From positions 186,001-250,000 of the forward strand of contig JAEYMU010000025.1 in NCBI GenBank assembly GCA_023407175.1: a DNA stretch of 64,000 bases, in the 5' to 3' direction. A model generated the notes under the pieces. It worked only from the letters and a program-made list of their open reading frames with translations. It was not told the origin of the DNA and searched no databases. Origin of the DNA: Bacillota bacterium. GTDB taxonomy: Bacteria; Bacillota_A; Clostridia; Lachnospirales; Lachnospiraceae. The translations under genes and the position numbers were made by a program. The stretch's first letter is position 1. Each line of letters opens with the position of its first letter. Below are positions 25,762 to 34,103 of this stretch, one piece after another.

Positions 25762-25790
25762 ATTATAAGTTCGGGGTAGACTCTTGTCAA
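25762..25790 (-). promoter_or_regulatory. Promoter of pflB
   Basis: On the minus strand TTGACA (25790-25785) and TATAAT (25767-25762) with a 17-base spacer, both perfect. Start predicted near 25755, at the 5' end of the riboswitch. Confidence 0.9.
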
Positions 25791-25887
25791 TATTGGAGAC
25801 AAAGATTTAAACTTATAAAATCTATAATTTTTTATAATATATCGAATGATTAAAGTGCCAAAGGCACCTTATGATAGCTTTAATCAT

Positions 25888-26418
25888 CTAATAAGGTTTA
25901 CTCTGTTTGCCCATCATGACTCTGATCTGCGGGATTTTTTTTATCAAAGGAAGCAATAAGGAGGCCAGAATAATTCCCATCACATTTTGTATCAAATTGA
26001 AGGGAATGTTGGCAAAGCCCGCTGCTAGAGTTCCGGTTAAAATGACATCAAAGATATAATACCCGACAGTGACTGTAATGCCGACAAATATACCGGCTAA
26101 AATCACAGAACCCTTTCGAATATAGCGGTAGGATACAACGCCTGCAATAGCAGCCAAGGTCTTTATGATAAGAGTGGCGGGAGCATAAACGAGAGCACCG
26201 ACAAAGATATCCGCCATAAGTGAACCGACACCAGCCGCAAGCCCGCCGTATAATGGTCCCAATATGATGCCGGATAACAGTACAAAGGCATCTCCGGGAT
26301 GAATATAACCACCTTGTGTATTCGGTATTTTTATTGGCAGAAACATTGTGACAACGCAGGTTAGTGCCGCCATCAAAGCAGCAGTAACCAGTTTAATGAT
26401 TTTATCCGTGTGATTCAT
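25888..26418 (-). CDS. ECF transporter substrate-binding (S) component, substrate unknown
   Basis: A 176-residue integral membrane protein with five to six helices. It carries the pattern of small ECF S components: PNTQGGYIHPGDAFVLLSGI in the first third and a Gly-rich LYGGLAAGVGSLMADI helix. S components bind a vitamin or metabolite and pair with a shared EcfT/EcfA1/EcfA2 module, none of which is in this window. A ribosome binding site (GGGAGGC) precedes the start. Riboflavin-like or other family subtypes cannot be separated by eye. It is transcribed toward pflB, but a promoter lies between them. Confidence 0.82.
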   Translation of the reverse strand: MNHTDKIIKLVTAALMAALTCVVTMFLPIKIPNTQGGYIHPGDAFVLLSGIILGPLYGGLAAGVGSLMADIFVGALVYAPATLIIKTLAAIAGVVSYRYIRKGSVILAGIFVGITVTVGYYIFDVILTGTLAAGFANIPFNLIQNVMGIILASLLLPLIKKIPQIRVMMGKQSKPY

Positions 26419-26510
26419 TATTATAAAAGCCTCCCTTTATGATCTAAGTATAATTAGCAGTAGGATACTGCATTTATTTATAAAACAGATTAGATCTATT
26501 GCCAAATTTA

Positions 26511-26533
26511 TTATGTGAAATAATAGCACATAA
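26511..26533. promoter_or_regulatory. Inverted repeat between the ECF gene and the zinc operon
   Basis: TTATGTG (26511-26517) and CACATAA (26527-26533) form a 7-9-7 palindrome. It is a possible operator for the ECF gene; its regulator is unknown. Confidence 0.4.
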
Positions 26534-26582
26534 TAGCGCGAAATACAAGTAGAATTCGTAACGGAAGCACAGTCTAAACAGA

Positions 26583-26611
26583 TTGACACGGGGTAATACT
26601 TATAATATAAT
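26583..26611 (+). promoter_or_regulatory. Promoter of the zinc uptake operon
   Basis: TTGACA (26583-26588) and TATAAT (26606-26611), spacer 17, both perfect. Confidence 0.88.
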
Positions 26612-26618
26612 TGTTAGA

Positions 26619-26633
26619 TGCAAATGATTTGCA
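26619..26633 (+). promoter_or_regulatory. Zur-type operator, perfect 7-1-7 palindrome
   Basis: TGCAAAT-G-ATTTGCA sits at the predicted start point, 7 bases after the -10 box. Its geometry equals the Fur-family 7-1-7 boxes. The metal-ABC genes downstream suggest Zur, or another zinc-responsive repressor. Confidence 0.75.
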
Positions 26634-26650
26634 ATTAGAAAGGATCCCCT

Positions 26651-27670
26651 ATGCAAAGAAAACTATTACAGCTTATGCTGATTATGATTATCATTGTATT
26701 GGCAGGGATTTTTATGATAAAACTGACAGGCAAGGATAACGATATTGAAACGATGAAGGATGAGGATAAGATAACGGTTGTAACAACAATTTATCCCATC
26801 TATTTGATTGGAATAAATCTGGCTGAGGATATTGATAATCTCCAAATCGTGAGCCTGATTAACCGTAATACGGGATGTCTCCACGATTATCAGCTGACGG
26901 CAAAGGACATGAAGGTGATTTCAGCCGCAGATGTGCTTATTATCAATGGCGGTGGGATGGAAGCTTTTTTGGAGGATATTGCGGTGAATTATCCTGATTT
27001 AAAAATAATAGATGCAAGCCGAGACTTGGATATGATGGAAAGTCTTGATTTCAGAGTCGGTGAAGCTTCTTCGGGGGATACGTATCAGGAATCTGATGAG
27101 GGGGATTATAATTCCCATGTATGGCTTGATCCTCTTCTGTATGAAAAGCAGATTGAGAATGTGCAGAATAGTCTGATTGATTATATTCATACTGCTTTTT
27201 CAAATACCGGGATAGAAACCGATGATATCACAGATAAACTGACCGAGAACGCTCAGGCCTATATCGGTCAGGTTCAGCAGTTGGAAATAGAATTGGAAAA
27301 ATGTAAAAATGAACTGGAAAAGGCTTCTGCTAATACAAAGAAGGCTGTTATTTTCCATGAGGCTTTTGCTTATCTGGCTAACCGCCTGGATATGCCCGTA
27401 GCCTTTTCTGTTGAACTGGAGGCGGATACTTCCCTTAGTGCCGGTAATATTGCGGCAATTGTGGAAGAAATAAATGCCGCTAAAATCAAATATCTGTTTA
27501 CGGAAGAACAGTATAGTGAAGCCATTCCAAAGCAGATTGCGAAGGAAACGGGTGCAAGGGTTTATGTAATAGATTCGGTTGTAACAGGAGATGGTACAAA
27601 GGATTCCTATTTGAGAGCAATGCGAAGGAATCTGGAAGTAATTAAGGATGCACAAGAGGAAGAAGGCTAA
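26651..27670 (+). CDS. Zinc/manganese ABC transporter substrate-binding protein (ZnuA-like)
   Basis: A 339-residue extracytoplasmic metal-binding protein of the cluster 9 (TroA/ZnuA) family. An N-terminal helix (LLQLMLIMIIIVLAGIFMI) has no lipobox Cys, so it appears to be an uncleaved anchor rather than a lipoprotein signal, which is unusual in a Firmicute. Metal ligands expected for the family are visible: His in CLHDYQLT, His in YNSHVWLDP, His in FHEAFAYL and an acidic residue in LFTEEQYSE. The Asp/Glu-rich segment between the first two may bind metal too. First gene of the operon, behind the palindromic operator. Confidence 0.9.
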   Translation: MQRKLLQLMLIMIIIVLAGIFMIKLTGKDNDIETMKDEDKITVVTTIYPIYLIGINLAEDIDNLQIVSLINRNTGCLHDYQLTAKDMKVISAADVLIINGGGMEAFLEDIAVNYPDLKIIDASRDLDMMESLDFRVGEASSGDTYQESDEGDYNSHVWLDPLLYEKQIENVQNSLIDYIHTAFSNTGIETDDITDKLTENAQAYIGQVQQLEIELEKCKNELEKASANTKKAVIFHEAFAYLANRLDMPVAFSVELEADTSLSAGNIAAIVEEINAAKIKYLFTEEQYSEAIPKQIAKETGARVYVIDSVVTGDGTKDSYLRAMRRNLEVIKDAQEEEG

Positions 27671-27821
27671 AATTTCTGATGAAAGTCAATCCCTATCGGC
27701 TAAAGCTGAAATTGACTTTATGAAAGAAAAAGCATTTACATTTGAAAAGCAGATACAGGCAGGTTTTGGTATGAGCGAGAATTTCTCAAAGCCTGGAAAG
27801 AAAAAGTGGAGAATGGGATGA
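27648..27821 (+). CDS. Overlooked 57-aa basic protein between the zinc genes
   Basis: An ATG at 27648 (preceded by GGAAGTAATTAAGG) opens a 57-codon frame that overlaps the last 23 bases of the ZnuA-like gene. It ends at TGA 27819-27821, sharing ATGA with the ATP-binding gene start at 27818. It fills the otherwise unexplained 147 bases. The product is soluble-looking and rich in Lys, Ser, Glu and Phe: MHKRKKAKISDESQSLSAK at the start, then FMKEKAFTFEKQIQAGFGM, and a basic tail KPGKKKWRMG. No family was recognised. Overlaps on both sides support real, coupled translation. Confidence 0.6.
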   Translation: MHKRKKAKISDESQSLSAKAEIDFMKEKAFTFEKQIQAGFGMSENFSKPGKKKWRMG

Positions 27822-28603
27822 AAATTAGCAGAGAACAAGCCAAAAGAATTAGATCAGCAAAATTAAATGAAAGTGTCTGCGGACTTCACTGTATCCAGAT
27901 GAAGGGGATCAGCGTCAAGGACGGAAACAGGGCAATTATTGAGAATATCAATCTGCATATCCATTGTGGGAAGATCACAGCTCTCATCGGGAGAAACGGA
28001 GCAGGTAAGTCTACTCTTATCAAAGCCATCATTGGGGAACGGAAGCATGAGGGGAGTATTGAATTCACTGACTTAAAGAATAATACAATCGAAAGGCTGC
28101 GGATAGGTTATGTACCTCAAAGCTTTTCGATGGATAAAAATACACCGATTAGTGTATATGATCTTTTTGCAGCATATATCAGTGCTTCGCCGATTTTTCT
28201 TAAGAAAAGCGGGAAGGTTTACCGAAGGATAAAGGAGCAGCTGGGTGTCTTTGAGGCCCAGGATTTAATTGATAAAAGGGTCTGTGATTTGTCCGGAGGA
28301 GAGTTGCAGCGGGTGCTGCTATCAATTGCGATAACGCCGATTCCTAACCTGCTGCTTTTGGACGAGCCCGTATCTGGTATTGATCTGAATGGCTTGCAGT
28401 TGTTTTATGAGAATGTGGCAAAGCTGAAAAACCATTTTGATCTGGCAATGATTATCATTTCCCATGACTTTGATTTTGTGAGAAAGTATGCGGATCATGT
28501 TATATTACTGGATAAGCATATCATTCGGGAAGGTACACCGGAGGAAGTACTTAATAGCGATGAATTCCATAAGGTTTTTGGATATGAATCGGGATGGAGG
28601 TAA
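27818..28603 (+). CDS. Zinc ABC transporter ATP-binding protein (ZnuC-like)
   Basis: A 261-residue ATPase of the metal ABC family that powers import through the ZnuB-like permease. Seen: Walker A GRNGAGKST, Q-loop YVPQSFSMD, signature LSGGELQR, Walker B LLLLDEPVSG and H-loop IIISHDFDF. The N-terminal 30 residues (QAKRIRSAKLNESVCGLHC) extend beyond the family norm and include two Cys. The ATG at 27818 follows GGAG and overlaps the preceding small gene by 4 bases. An alternative GTG at 27806 adds four residues. Confidence 0.93.
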   Translation: MKISREQAKRIRSAKLNESVCGLHCIQMKGISVKDGNRAIIENINLHIHCGKITALIGRNGAGKSTLIKAIIGERKHEGSIEFTDLKNNTIERLRIGYVPQSFSMDKNTPISVYDLFAAYISASPIFLKKSGKVYRRIKEQLGVFEAQDLIDKRVCDLSGGELQRVLLSIAITPIPNLLLLDEPVSGIDLNGLQLFYENVAKLKNHFDLAMIIISHDFDFVRKYADHVILLDKHIIREGTPEEVLNSDEFHKVFGYESGWR

Positions 28604-28605
28604 AA

Positions 28606-29448
28606 GTGACTGCATTATATCATATGATGGAAAATTTATTACCGTTTTCCTGGGTGAATTACGATTTTATGAAAAATGCCCTGATTGCGGTCCTTATCAT
28701 AACTCCCCTGTTCGGTATTTTAGGTACTCTGATCGTCAATAACAGAATGGCCTTTTTTTCGGATGCACTGGGGCATTCAGCCCTAACCGGAGTAGCCCTG
28801 GGAACATTGCTTGGCATTGCTGATATTAATATATCAATGATTGCATTTGCTATCTGCTTTGCACTTTTTCTAAACAGAATTAAACGAAGAAAGACCGTAT
28901 CCACAGACACCGTTATCTCTGTATTTGCCTCCTTAAGTATGGCAATCGGTCTGGTCATACTCTCTGGAAACGGAGATTTTTCGAAATATTCTGCTCTTCT
29001 GGTAGGAGATATTTTAAGTATTGAGGTCGAGGAAATCGGATTCCTTCTTATTATTTTTGTAATTACATTGGTATTCTGGTTTCTGTGCTTTAACCGGTTG
29101 CTGGCGATCAGCATCAATGAATCGGTTGCAAGGAGTAAAAGTATTAATAATAACTTAATGGAAGACATGTTCAGTGTAATCATTGCTATTATTGTGATGG
29201 CGTCGGTGCGGTGGATTGGAATTCTGATTATTAATGCCCTACTGATTTTACCTGCTGCTGCGGCCCGCAACATGTCCGCTAATGTAAGGGAGTATCATCT
29301 GTTCTCTGTTATCATATCCGTATTTTCAGGGCTTACAGGCCTGATTATATCCTACTATATGGGGACGGCCGTCGGCCCTACAATTGTTATCATTGCCGCT
29401 ATTATCTTTTTTGCTACACTTTTGCTGCAATCTGCAGGAAGAAAATAA
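28606..29448 (+). CDS. Zinc ABC transporter permease (ZnuB-like)
   Basis: Integral membrane permease, 280 residues, with eight to nine helices of the ABC-3 family (LGTLIVNNRMAFFSDALGHSA is the conserved signature near the N-terminus; SVRWIGILIINALLILPAAAA near the C-terminus). It works with the substrate-binding and ATPase proteins upstream. GTG 28606 is chosen because GGAGG lies 5 bases before it; an in-frame ATG at 28594 contains that site and overlaps the ATPase gene. This is the last gene of the operon, with no clear terminator behind it. Confidence 0.92.
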   Translation: MTALYHMMENLLPFSWVNYDFMKNALIAVLIITPLFGILGTLIVNNRMAFFSDALGHSALTGVALGTLLGIADINISMIAFAICFALFLNRIKRRKTVSTDTVISVFASLSMAIGLVILSGNGDFSKYSALLVGDILSIEVEEIGFLLIIFVITLVFWFLCFNRLLAISINESVARSKSINNNLMEDMFSVIIAIIVMASVRWIGILIINALLILPAAAARNMSANVREYHLFSVIISVFSGLTGLIISYYMGTAVGPTIVIIAAIIFFATLLLQSAGRK

Positions 29449-29605
29449 TGGTTAATACCATATGGCTGTGATATAATGGGAATAATAGAAAACAACCACA
29501 ATGATAAACAATAGCGCAGTAGATAGTAATAAGTGTGTTTAGAAAGGTTCCATAGTTTGATATGAAATGCAGTGTGTTGAATTGGTCTGGAGGGGTGAGG
29601 AGAAC

Positions 29606-30733
29606 ATGAAGGAATCGAAGGTAATTGTGTATATCAAGATTCTGGTGAATTTTGTACTGGCTATTATTGGAGCATTATTATTAATTTTTGTGCTGCCCAA
29701 ATTGATCGGCTTTTTTATGCCAATTATTATCGGGTGGATTGTGTCCCTGATTGCTAATCCGCTCGTACGTTTTCTGGAGAAAAAAGTGAAGCTGCTGCGA
29801 AAGCACAGCTCCTTTATTATAATTGTAACTGTTATTATTGCCATCGTGGGGATTATGGCACTGATTTCCGCGCTGATTTTCAAGGAAGCCAAACAATTGA
29901 TGGATGATTTACCACAGTTAACCAGTGAATTTGGGCAAAAATTTGATGATTTTACGAAGTATCTCGAGGAACGATCAGAAAATCTGCCCAGCGGCGTTCA
30001 TGATGCAATTGATAATTTCTTTACGGGAATTGGAAACTATGTCAATAATTTTGTGAGCAGTTCAAAACCCATTTCTGTGGACCGTGTAAGCCTTATGGCT
30101 AAGAATGTGGCAGAGGCCTTTTTGTATATCATCGTAACGATACTGGCGGCGTATTTCTTCACCGCATACCGGGATGAATTATCTGACGGACTGAAAAAGC
30201 ATTTGCCCTCCTCGATTGTTAATTATTGGAGGCTGATTTACGATAATTTTAAATCGGCTTTTGGCGGATATTTCAAGGCGCAGTTCAAAATTATGCTGGT
30301 GCTGATTGTAATTATGTTTGCCGGATTTGAAATTATGCAGGTGGGATATTCATTTCTGTTTGCTTTAGGAATCGCCTTCCTGGATTTTCTTCCTGTCTTT
30401 GGTACGGGTCTTGTCCTATGGCCCTGGGCAATTATTGAGATGATATCAGGAAACTATATTAGGGCGATAGGGTTGGTAGTAATTTATGTAATCTGTCTTA
30501 TCGTAAAGCAGGTTTTGCAGCCGAAGATGGTCGGCGACAGTATCGGACTGCATCCCCTGGCAACCTTGATCCTTTTGTTTGTGGGATATAAGCTGTATGG
30601 CGTTCTGGGGATGATTATTGGCATTCCAGTGGGAATGGTGCTGGTCAATCTTTACCGAATCGGTATGTTTAACCGACTGATCAGAGGAGTAAAGGTGATC
30701 GTACAGGACATTAATGAATTCAGAAAGTTCTAA
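29606..30733 (+). CDS. AI-2E family transporter (YtvI-type permease)
   Basis: A 375-residue membrane protein with seven to eight helices of the AI-2E transporter family (PF01594). Helix pairs flank a charged extracytoplasmic-type segment (about residues 95-135: QLTSEFGQKFDDFTKYL). The family's C-terminal motif region is seen in FLDFLPVFGTGLVLWPWAI and KQVLQPKMVGDSIGLHPLA. Family members are tied to autoinducer-2 export, Na+/H+ exchange or, in sporulating Firmicutes, unknown roles; substrate cannot be told here. The start at 29606 follows GTGAGGAG. Monocistronic between the zinc operon and the Panacea gene. Confidence 0.88.
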   Translation: MKESKVIVYIKILVNFVLAIIGALLLIFVLPKLIGFFMPIIIGWIVSLIANPLVRFLEKKVKLLRKHSSFIIIVTVIIAIVGIMALISALIFKEAKQLMDDLPQLTSEFGQKFDDFTKYLEERSENLPSGVHDAIDNFFTGIGNYVNNFVSSSKPISVDRVSLMAKNVAEAFLYIIVTILAAYFFTAYRDELSDGLKKHLPSSIVNYWRLIYDNFKSAFGGYFKAQFKIMLVLIVIMFAGFEIMQVGYSFLFALGIAFLDFLPVFGTGLVLWPWAIIEMISGNYIRAIGLVVIYVICLIVKQVLQPKMVGDSIGLHPLATLILLFVGYKLYGVLGMIIGIPVGMVLVNLYRIGMFNRLIRGVKVIVQDINEFRKF

Positions 30734-30837
30734 ATTTTTTAAATAATTAAAAAGCTACCTATACAAATGAGGAAATCAATGGTAAAATTAATTTGAATTA
30801 TATCAAATGATACCATTATTAACTGAGGAGTATATGT

Positions 30838-31626
30838 ATGAGCAGTACAATTGATAAGGTGAATGAAGAGACTATTTCTACCGATGAAATTAAACTGATT
30901 CTCGACCAGTATCGCATTGGGAAGAAACCGTTAGCAAAGCTGCTTGGTTGGGGGGAGACAACCATCATCCGTTATATGGAGGGAGATATACCAACCAATG
31001 AGTATTCTTACAAACTTAGAACAATACTGGAGGATCCGGAGTTTTATTATAGCCTGCTTTGTAAAAAAAAGGAGTGTCTTACCGGAGTAGCCTTTAAGAA
31101 AAGTAAGAAAGCAGCTATGTCAAAGATTATGGCTACAAAAATTTATGCGGTGGCATATTACATTGTGAATAAATGTGGAGCGGATATCTGTGCAGGCTAT
31201 GTTCAATATCTGCTTTATTATGCGCAGGCCTTTTCCCTAGCCTTATATGATAAGGAGATTTTTCAGGAAGAATGCGGGGTTAACAGTGAGCATAAGCCCT
31301 ATTTGAAGCTGTACGAGGGAATGCTTCGCTGCGGAGTTCATATTCTGGAAGGAGTAGAGGAATATCTGACGGGTGAGGAAAAGGATTTGATTGATGCGAT
31401 CATGGAAAGCTTCTTATGGCATGGGCCCAAGGCTTTGTATGCAATGACTGCTTATGAAAAATCCATGATTAGGATATCCAGGGACAAATATAATAATAAG
31501 ATTATTTCAAAGGATAGTATCAAAGCATATTTTAAGGAAATTCTGAACCAGTATCATATTATGAATATTAAGTCGATACATAATTATCCGGATCAGCGGA
31601 TAACGGAAATCAGAGAATTATCGTAA
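30838..31626 (+). CDS. HTH-Panacea (SocA/DUF4065-like) domain protein
   Basis: A 262-residue protein. The N-terminal 70 residues look like a helix-turn-helix (IKLILDQYRIGKKPLAKLLG, TTIIRYMEGDIPTNEYSYKL) of the kind found in MqsA/XRE-type antitoxins. The C-terminal 150 residues show the Panacea pattern: ATKIYAVAYYIVNKCGADIC, YVQYLLYYAQAFSLALYDKE, IFQEEC, LIDAIMESFLWHGPKALYAM, then KDSIKAYF. Panacea domains are chaperone-like antitoxin modules. No toxin gene lies next to it (neighbours are AI-2E-family and TypA genes), so it appears orphaned or serves as a regulator. Start backed by GAGGAG. Confidence 0.75.
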   Translation: MSSTIDKVNEETISTDEIKLILDQYRIGKKPLAKLLGWGETTIIRYMEGDIPTNEYSYKLRTILEDPEFYYSLLCKKKECLTGVAFKKSKKAAMSKIMATKIYAVAYYIVNKCGADICAGYVQYLLYYAQAFSLALYDKEIFQEECGVNSEHKPYLKLYEGMLRCGVHILEGVEEYLTGEEKDLIDAIMESFLWHGPKALYAMTAYEKSMIRISRDKYNNKIISKDSIKAYFKEILNQYHIMNIKSIHNYPDQRITEIRELS

Positions 31627-31696
31627 GAGTCTTTGCCCAAGCGTTTATATAATGATTAGGTAAAGGCAGCAGCCTTCATGATTTTGGATTATTAAA

Positions 31697-31760
31697 AAAT
31701 ATGCCTGCAGCAATACGGTTCTCATATTAGATGAACGTATTTGCTGCAGGCATTTAATTT
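31697..31760. terminator. Bidirectional terminator between the Panacea gene and typA
   Basis: ATGCCTGCAGCAATACG (31701-31717) pairs with CGTATTTGCTGCAGGCAT (31736-31753) with one bulge. A-rich text precedes and TTTAATTTT follows, so it can stop both convergent transcripts. Confidence 0.85.
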
Positions 31761-31794
31761 TGCTTCTAAGCTACTTGGTCTATTTACCCGACTC

Positions 31795-33627
31795 TTAATT
31801 GCTCTGTTTATTTCTTCTGTCTCTCATTCGTAAAGTGGTATCCAATATTTTTTTCCTGATACGAAGGCTTAAAGGGGTTACTTCCAGCAGTTCATCCGTT
31901 TCGATGAATTCCAGGGCCTGTTCTAAGCTTAAAATCTTCGGCGGAGTCAGCCTTAAAGCTTCATCGGCGCTGGAGGAACGCGTATTGGTCAGCTGCTTGC
32001 GTTTGCAGACATTGACTTCAATGTCCTCAGCCTTTGGATTCTGACCTACCACCATTCCGGCATATACCTTGATTCCAGGACCTATGAACAGGATACCCCG
32101 CTCCTGTGCATTGAACAAACCGTAGGTAATGCTTTCACCTGATTCGTAGGCAATCAGACTGCCAGTTTTACGGTACTGGATATCCCCCTTATAAGGGCCG
32201 TAGCCGTCAAAAAGTGTATTGATGATACCGGTTCCCTTGGTATCGGTTAAAAATTCACCACGGTAGCCAATCAAGCCCCGTGCGGGAATGGAAAATTCAA
32301 TCCTGGTATGTCCGCTGCCGGAGGCATGCATGTTCACCATTTCACCCTTGCGCTGGCCCAGCTTATCGATTACCGTTCCGGCAAATTCATCTGGAACATC
32401 AACCATTGCATGCTCCATTGGCTCGAGCTTCCTGCCGTTTTCATCCGTCTTGTATAATACTTCTGCCTTGCTTACGGAGAATTCATAGCCCTCCCGGCGC
32501 ATATTTTCGATTAAAACGGAAAGATGAAGCTCACCTCGTCCCGATACCTTAAAGCTTTCGGTGGTATCTGTTTCCTCAACCCGCAGACTGACATCCGTAT
32601 TCAGCTCCCTCATAAGACGGTCCCGCAGGTGGCGGGAGGTCACATACTTGCCTTCTTTTCCGGCAAGGGGGCTGTCATTCACGTTGAAATACATGGCAAT
32701 TGTGGGCTCAGATATTTTCTGGAAGGGAATCGATTCCGGATTTTCCGGAGAGCAGATGGTATCTCCGATATGAAGATCGGAAATTCCGGAGATGGCTACA
32801 ATGGAACCGATGGTGGCCTCATTTGTCTCAACCCGTTTTAAGCCGTCAAATTCATAAAGCTTGCTGATTTTTACCCGGACATTCATATCGGGTTCATGTG
32901 CATTTACCAGTACGGCGTCCTGATTGACCCGGATGGTGCCGTTATCCACCTTGCCGATACCGATACGGCCCACATACTCATTATAATCGATGGTACTGAT
33001 CAGTACCTGGGTGCTTTTATCCGGATCCCCCTCAGGAGCCGGAATATAGTTAATAATAGTCTCGAACAGAGGTGTCATATCGACAGCCTCTTCCTCGGCA
33101 GACAGAGCGGCAATGCCAAGCTTGGCAGAGGCAAAGACAAAGGGGCAGTCAAGCTGCTCGTCATTGGCGTCCAGCTCCAGGAACAATTCCAGAACCTCAT
33201 CTACGACCTCGGCAGGTCTTGCTTCCGGACGGTCAATTTTATTGACGCATACAATTACCGGAAGGGATAATTCCAAGGCTTTTTTTAATACAAATTTTGT
33301 TTGCGGCATAGCGCCTTCAAAAGCGTCTACAACAAGGATGACACCATTGACCATTTTTAAAACACGCTCAACCTCGCCGCCAAAATCGGCATGTCCCGGC
33401 GTATCTATGATATTAATCTTGGTTCCCTTGTACTGAACGGCGGTATTTTTGGATAAGATGGTGATTCCGCGTTCCCGTTCAATCGCGTTGGAATCCATGA
33501 CTCTTTCTACAACAGTTTGGTTGGATCGAAATACACCGCTTTGCTTTAACAATTCGTCCACCAGAGTAGTTTTACCATGGTCTACGTGGGCAATGATGGC
33601 GATATTCCGTATATCCTCTCGTTTCAT
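31795..33627 (-). CDS. typA: Translational GTPase TypA/BipA
   Basis: Ribosome-associated GTPase of 610 residues active in ribosome assembly and stress. Seen: G1 AHVDHGKTTL, ERERGITILSKNTA, G3 DTPGHADFGGEVERVLKM, G4 VNKIDRPEARP, domain II, EF-G-like domains and the C-terminal TypA-specific segment (GLFNAQERGILFIGPGIKVY, KRKQLTNTRSSSADEALRL). The start at 33627 follows GGAGG; a further in-frame ATG four codons upstream contains that ribosome binding site. The long leader behind it carries several hairpins. Confidence 0.97.
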   Translation of the reverse strand: MKREDIRNIAIIAHVDHGKTTLVDELLKQSGVFRSNQTVVERVMDSNAIERERGITILSKNTAVQYKGTKINIIDTPGHADFGGEVERVLKMVNGVILVVDAFEGAMPQTKFVLKKALELSLPVIVCVNKIDRPEARPAEVVDEVLELFLELDANDEQLDCPFVFASAKLGIAALSAEEEAVDMTPLFETIINYIPAPEGDPDKSTQVLISTIDYNEYVGRIGIGKVDNGTIRVNQDAVLVNAHEPDMNVRVKISKLYEFDGLKRVETNEATIGSIVAISGISDLHIGDTICSPENPESIPFQKISEPTIAMYFNVNDSPLAGKEGKYVTSRHLRDRLMRELNTDVSLRVEETDTTESFKVSGRGELHLSVLIENMRREGYEFSVSKAEVLYKTDENGRKLEPMEHAMVDVPDEFAGTVIDKLGQRKGEMVNMHASGSGHTRIEFSIPARGLIGYRGEFLTDTKGTGIINTLFDGYGPYKGDIQYRKTGSLIAYESGESITYGLFNAQERGILFIGPGIKVYAGMVVGQNPKAEDIEVNVCKRKQLTNTRSSSADEALRLTPPKILSLEQALEFIETDELLEVTPLSLRIRKKILDTTLRMRDRRNKQSN

Positions 33628-33800
33628 TATTTCCTCCATTTCTGCGCATATTTCATAATCCGCTTGCGGGTTTACCTGCTTGCTGGTCTATGCGCATCTT
33701 AAGTCTGCACCGATATACCGGTACAAACCCTTGAGGTTGAAAGAAATTTTCTATCAACCTTCCAAGTGTGAAAGCTTTTTTCCTTCACATCTTGACTTCT
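33628..33800 (-). other. Multi-hairpin 5' leader of typA
   Basis: On the minus strand, TGTGAA/TTCACA, GGTTGA/TCAACC, ACCG/CGGT and TGCGCATA/TATGCGCA (33696-33689 with 33650-33643) can fold in succession before the typA ribosome binding site. CCGC-TT-GCGG lies in the loop of the last. No known riboswitch was recognised. Bases 33800-34103 are A+T-rich with no clear feature. Confidence 0.45.
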
Positions 33801-34103
33801 TTTTTATTTCTGACAGTATTCTGCCTATCAAATCATAACTAAAACATTTTAACACAACGATTTAAGAAAAATCAACGCTGCTTTCGGAAAAATTTATAAT
33901 TTTTTTATGGAATATTTGTATAAAATAACAAAAATAGGGAATAGATAAAATATATTTCATTTTTTACTTCTAAAATATGGAAAATAGCATATATTTTAAT
34001 CATAGGTGAATCGAGCTGTTTTTGACTGAACAGAGAAATTCGCCCCACATTTTAGAGCAGATTGGCGTAATAAGGTACGCCAGAAAGAAGGGAGAGGTAC
34101 GAT

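Noticed and set aside
33449..33658. Plus-strand open frames over typA
   Set aside because: Shadows of the typA coding strand; no ribosome binding site.
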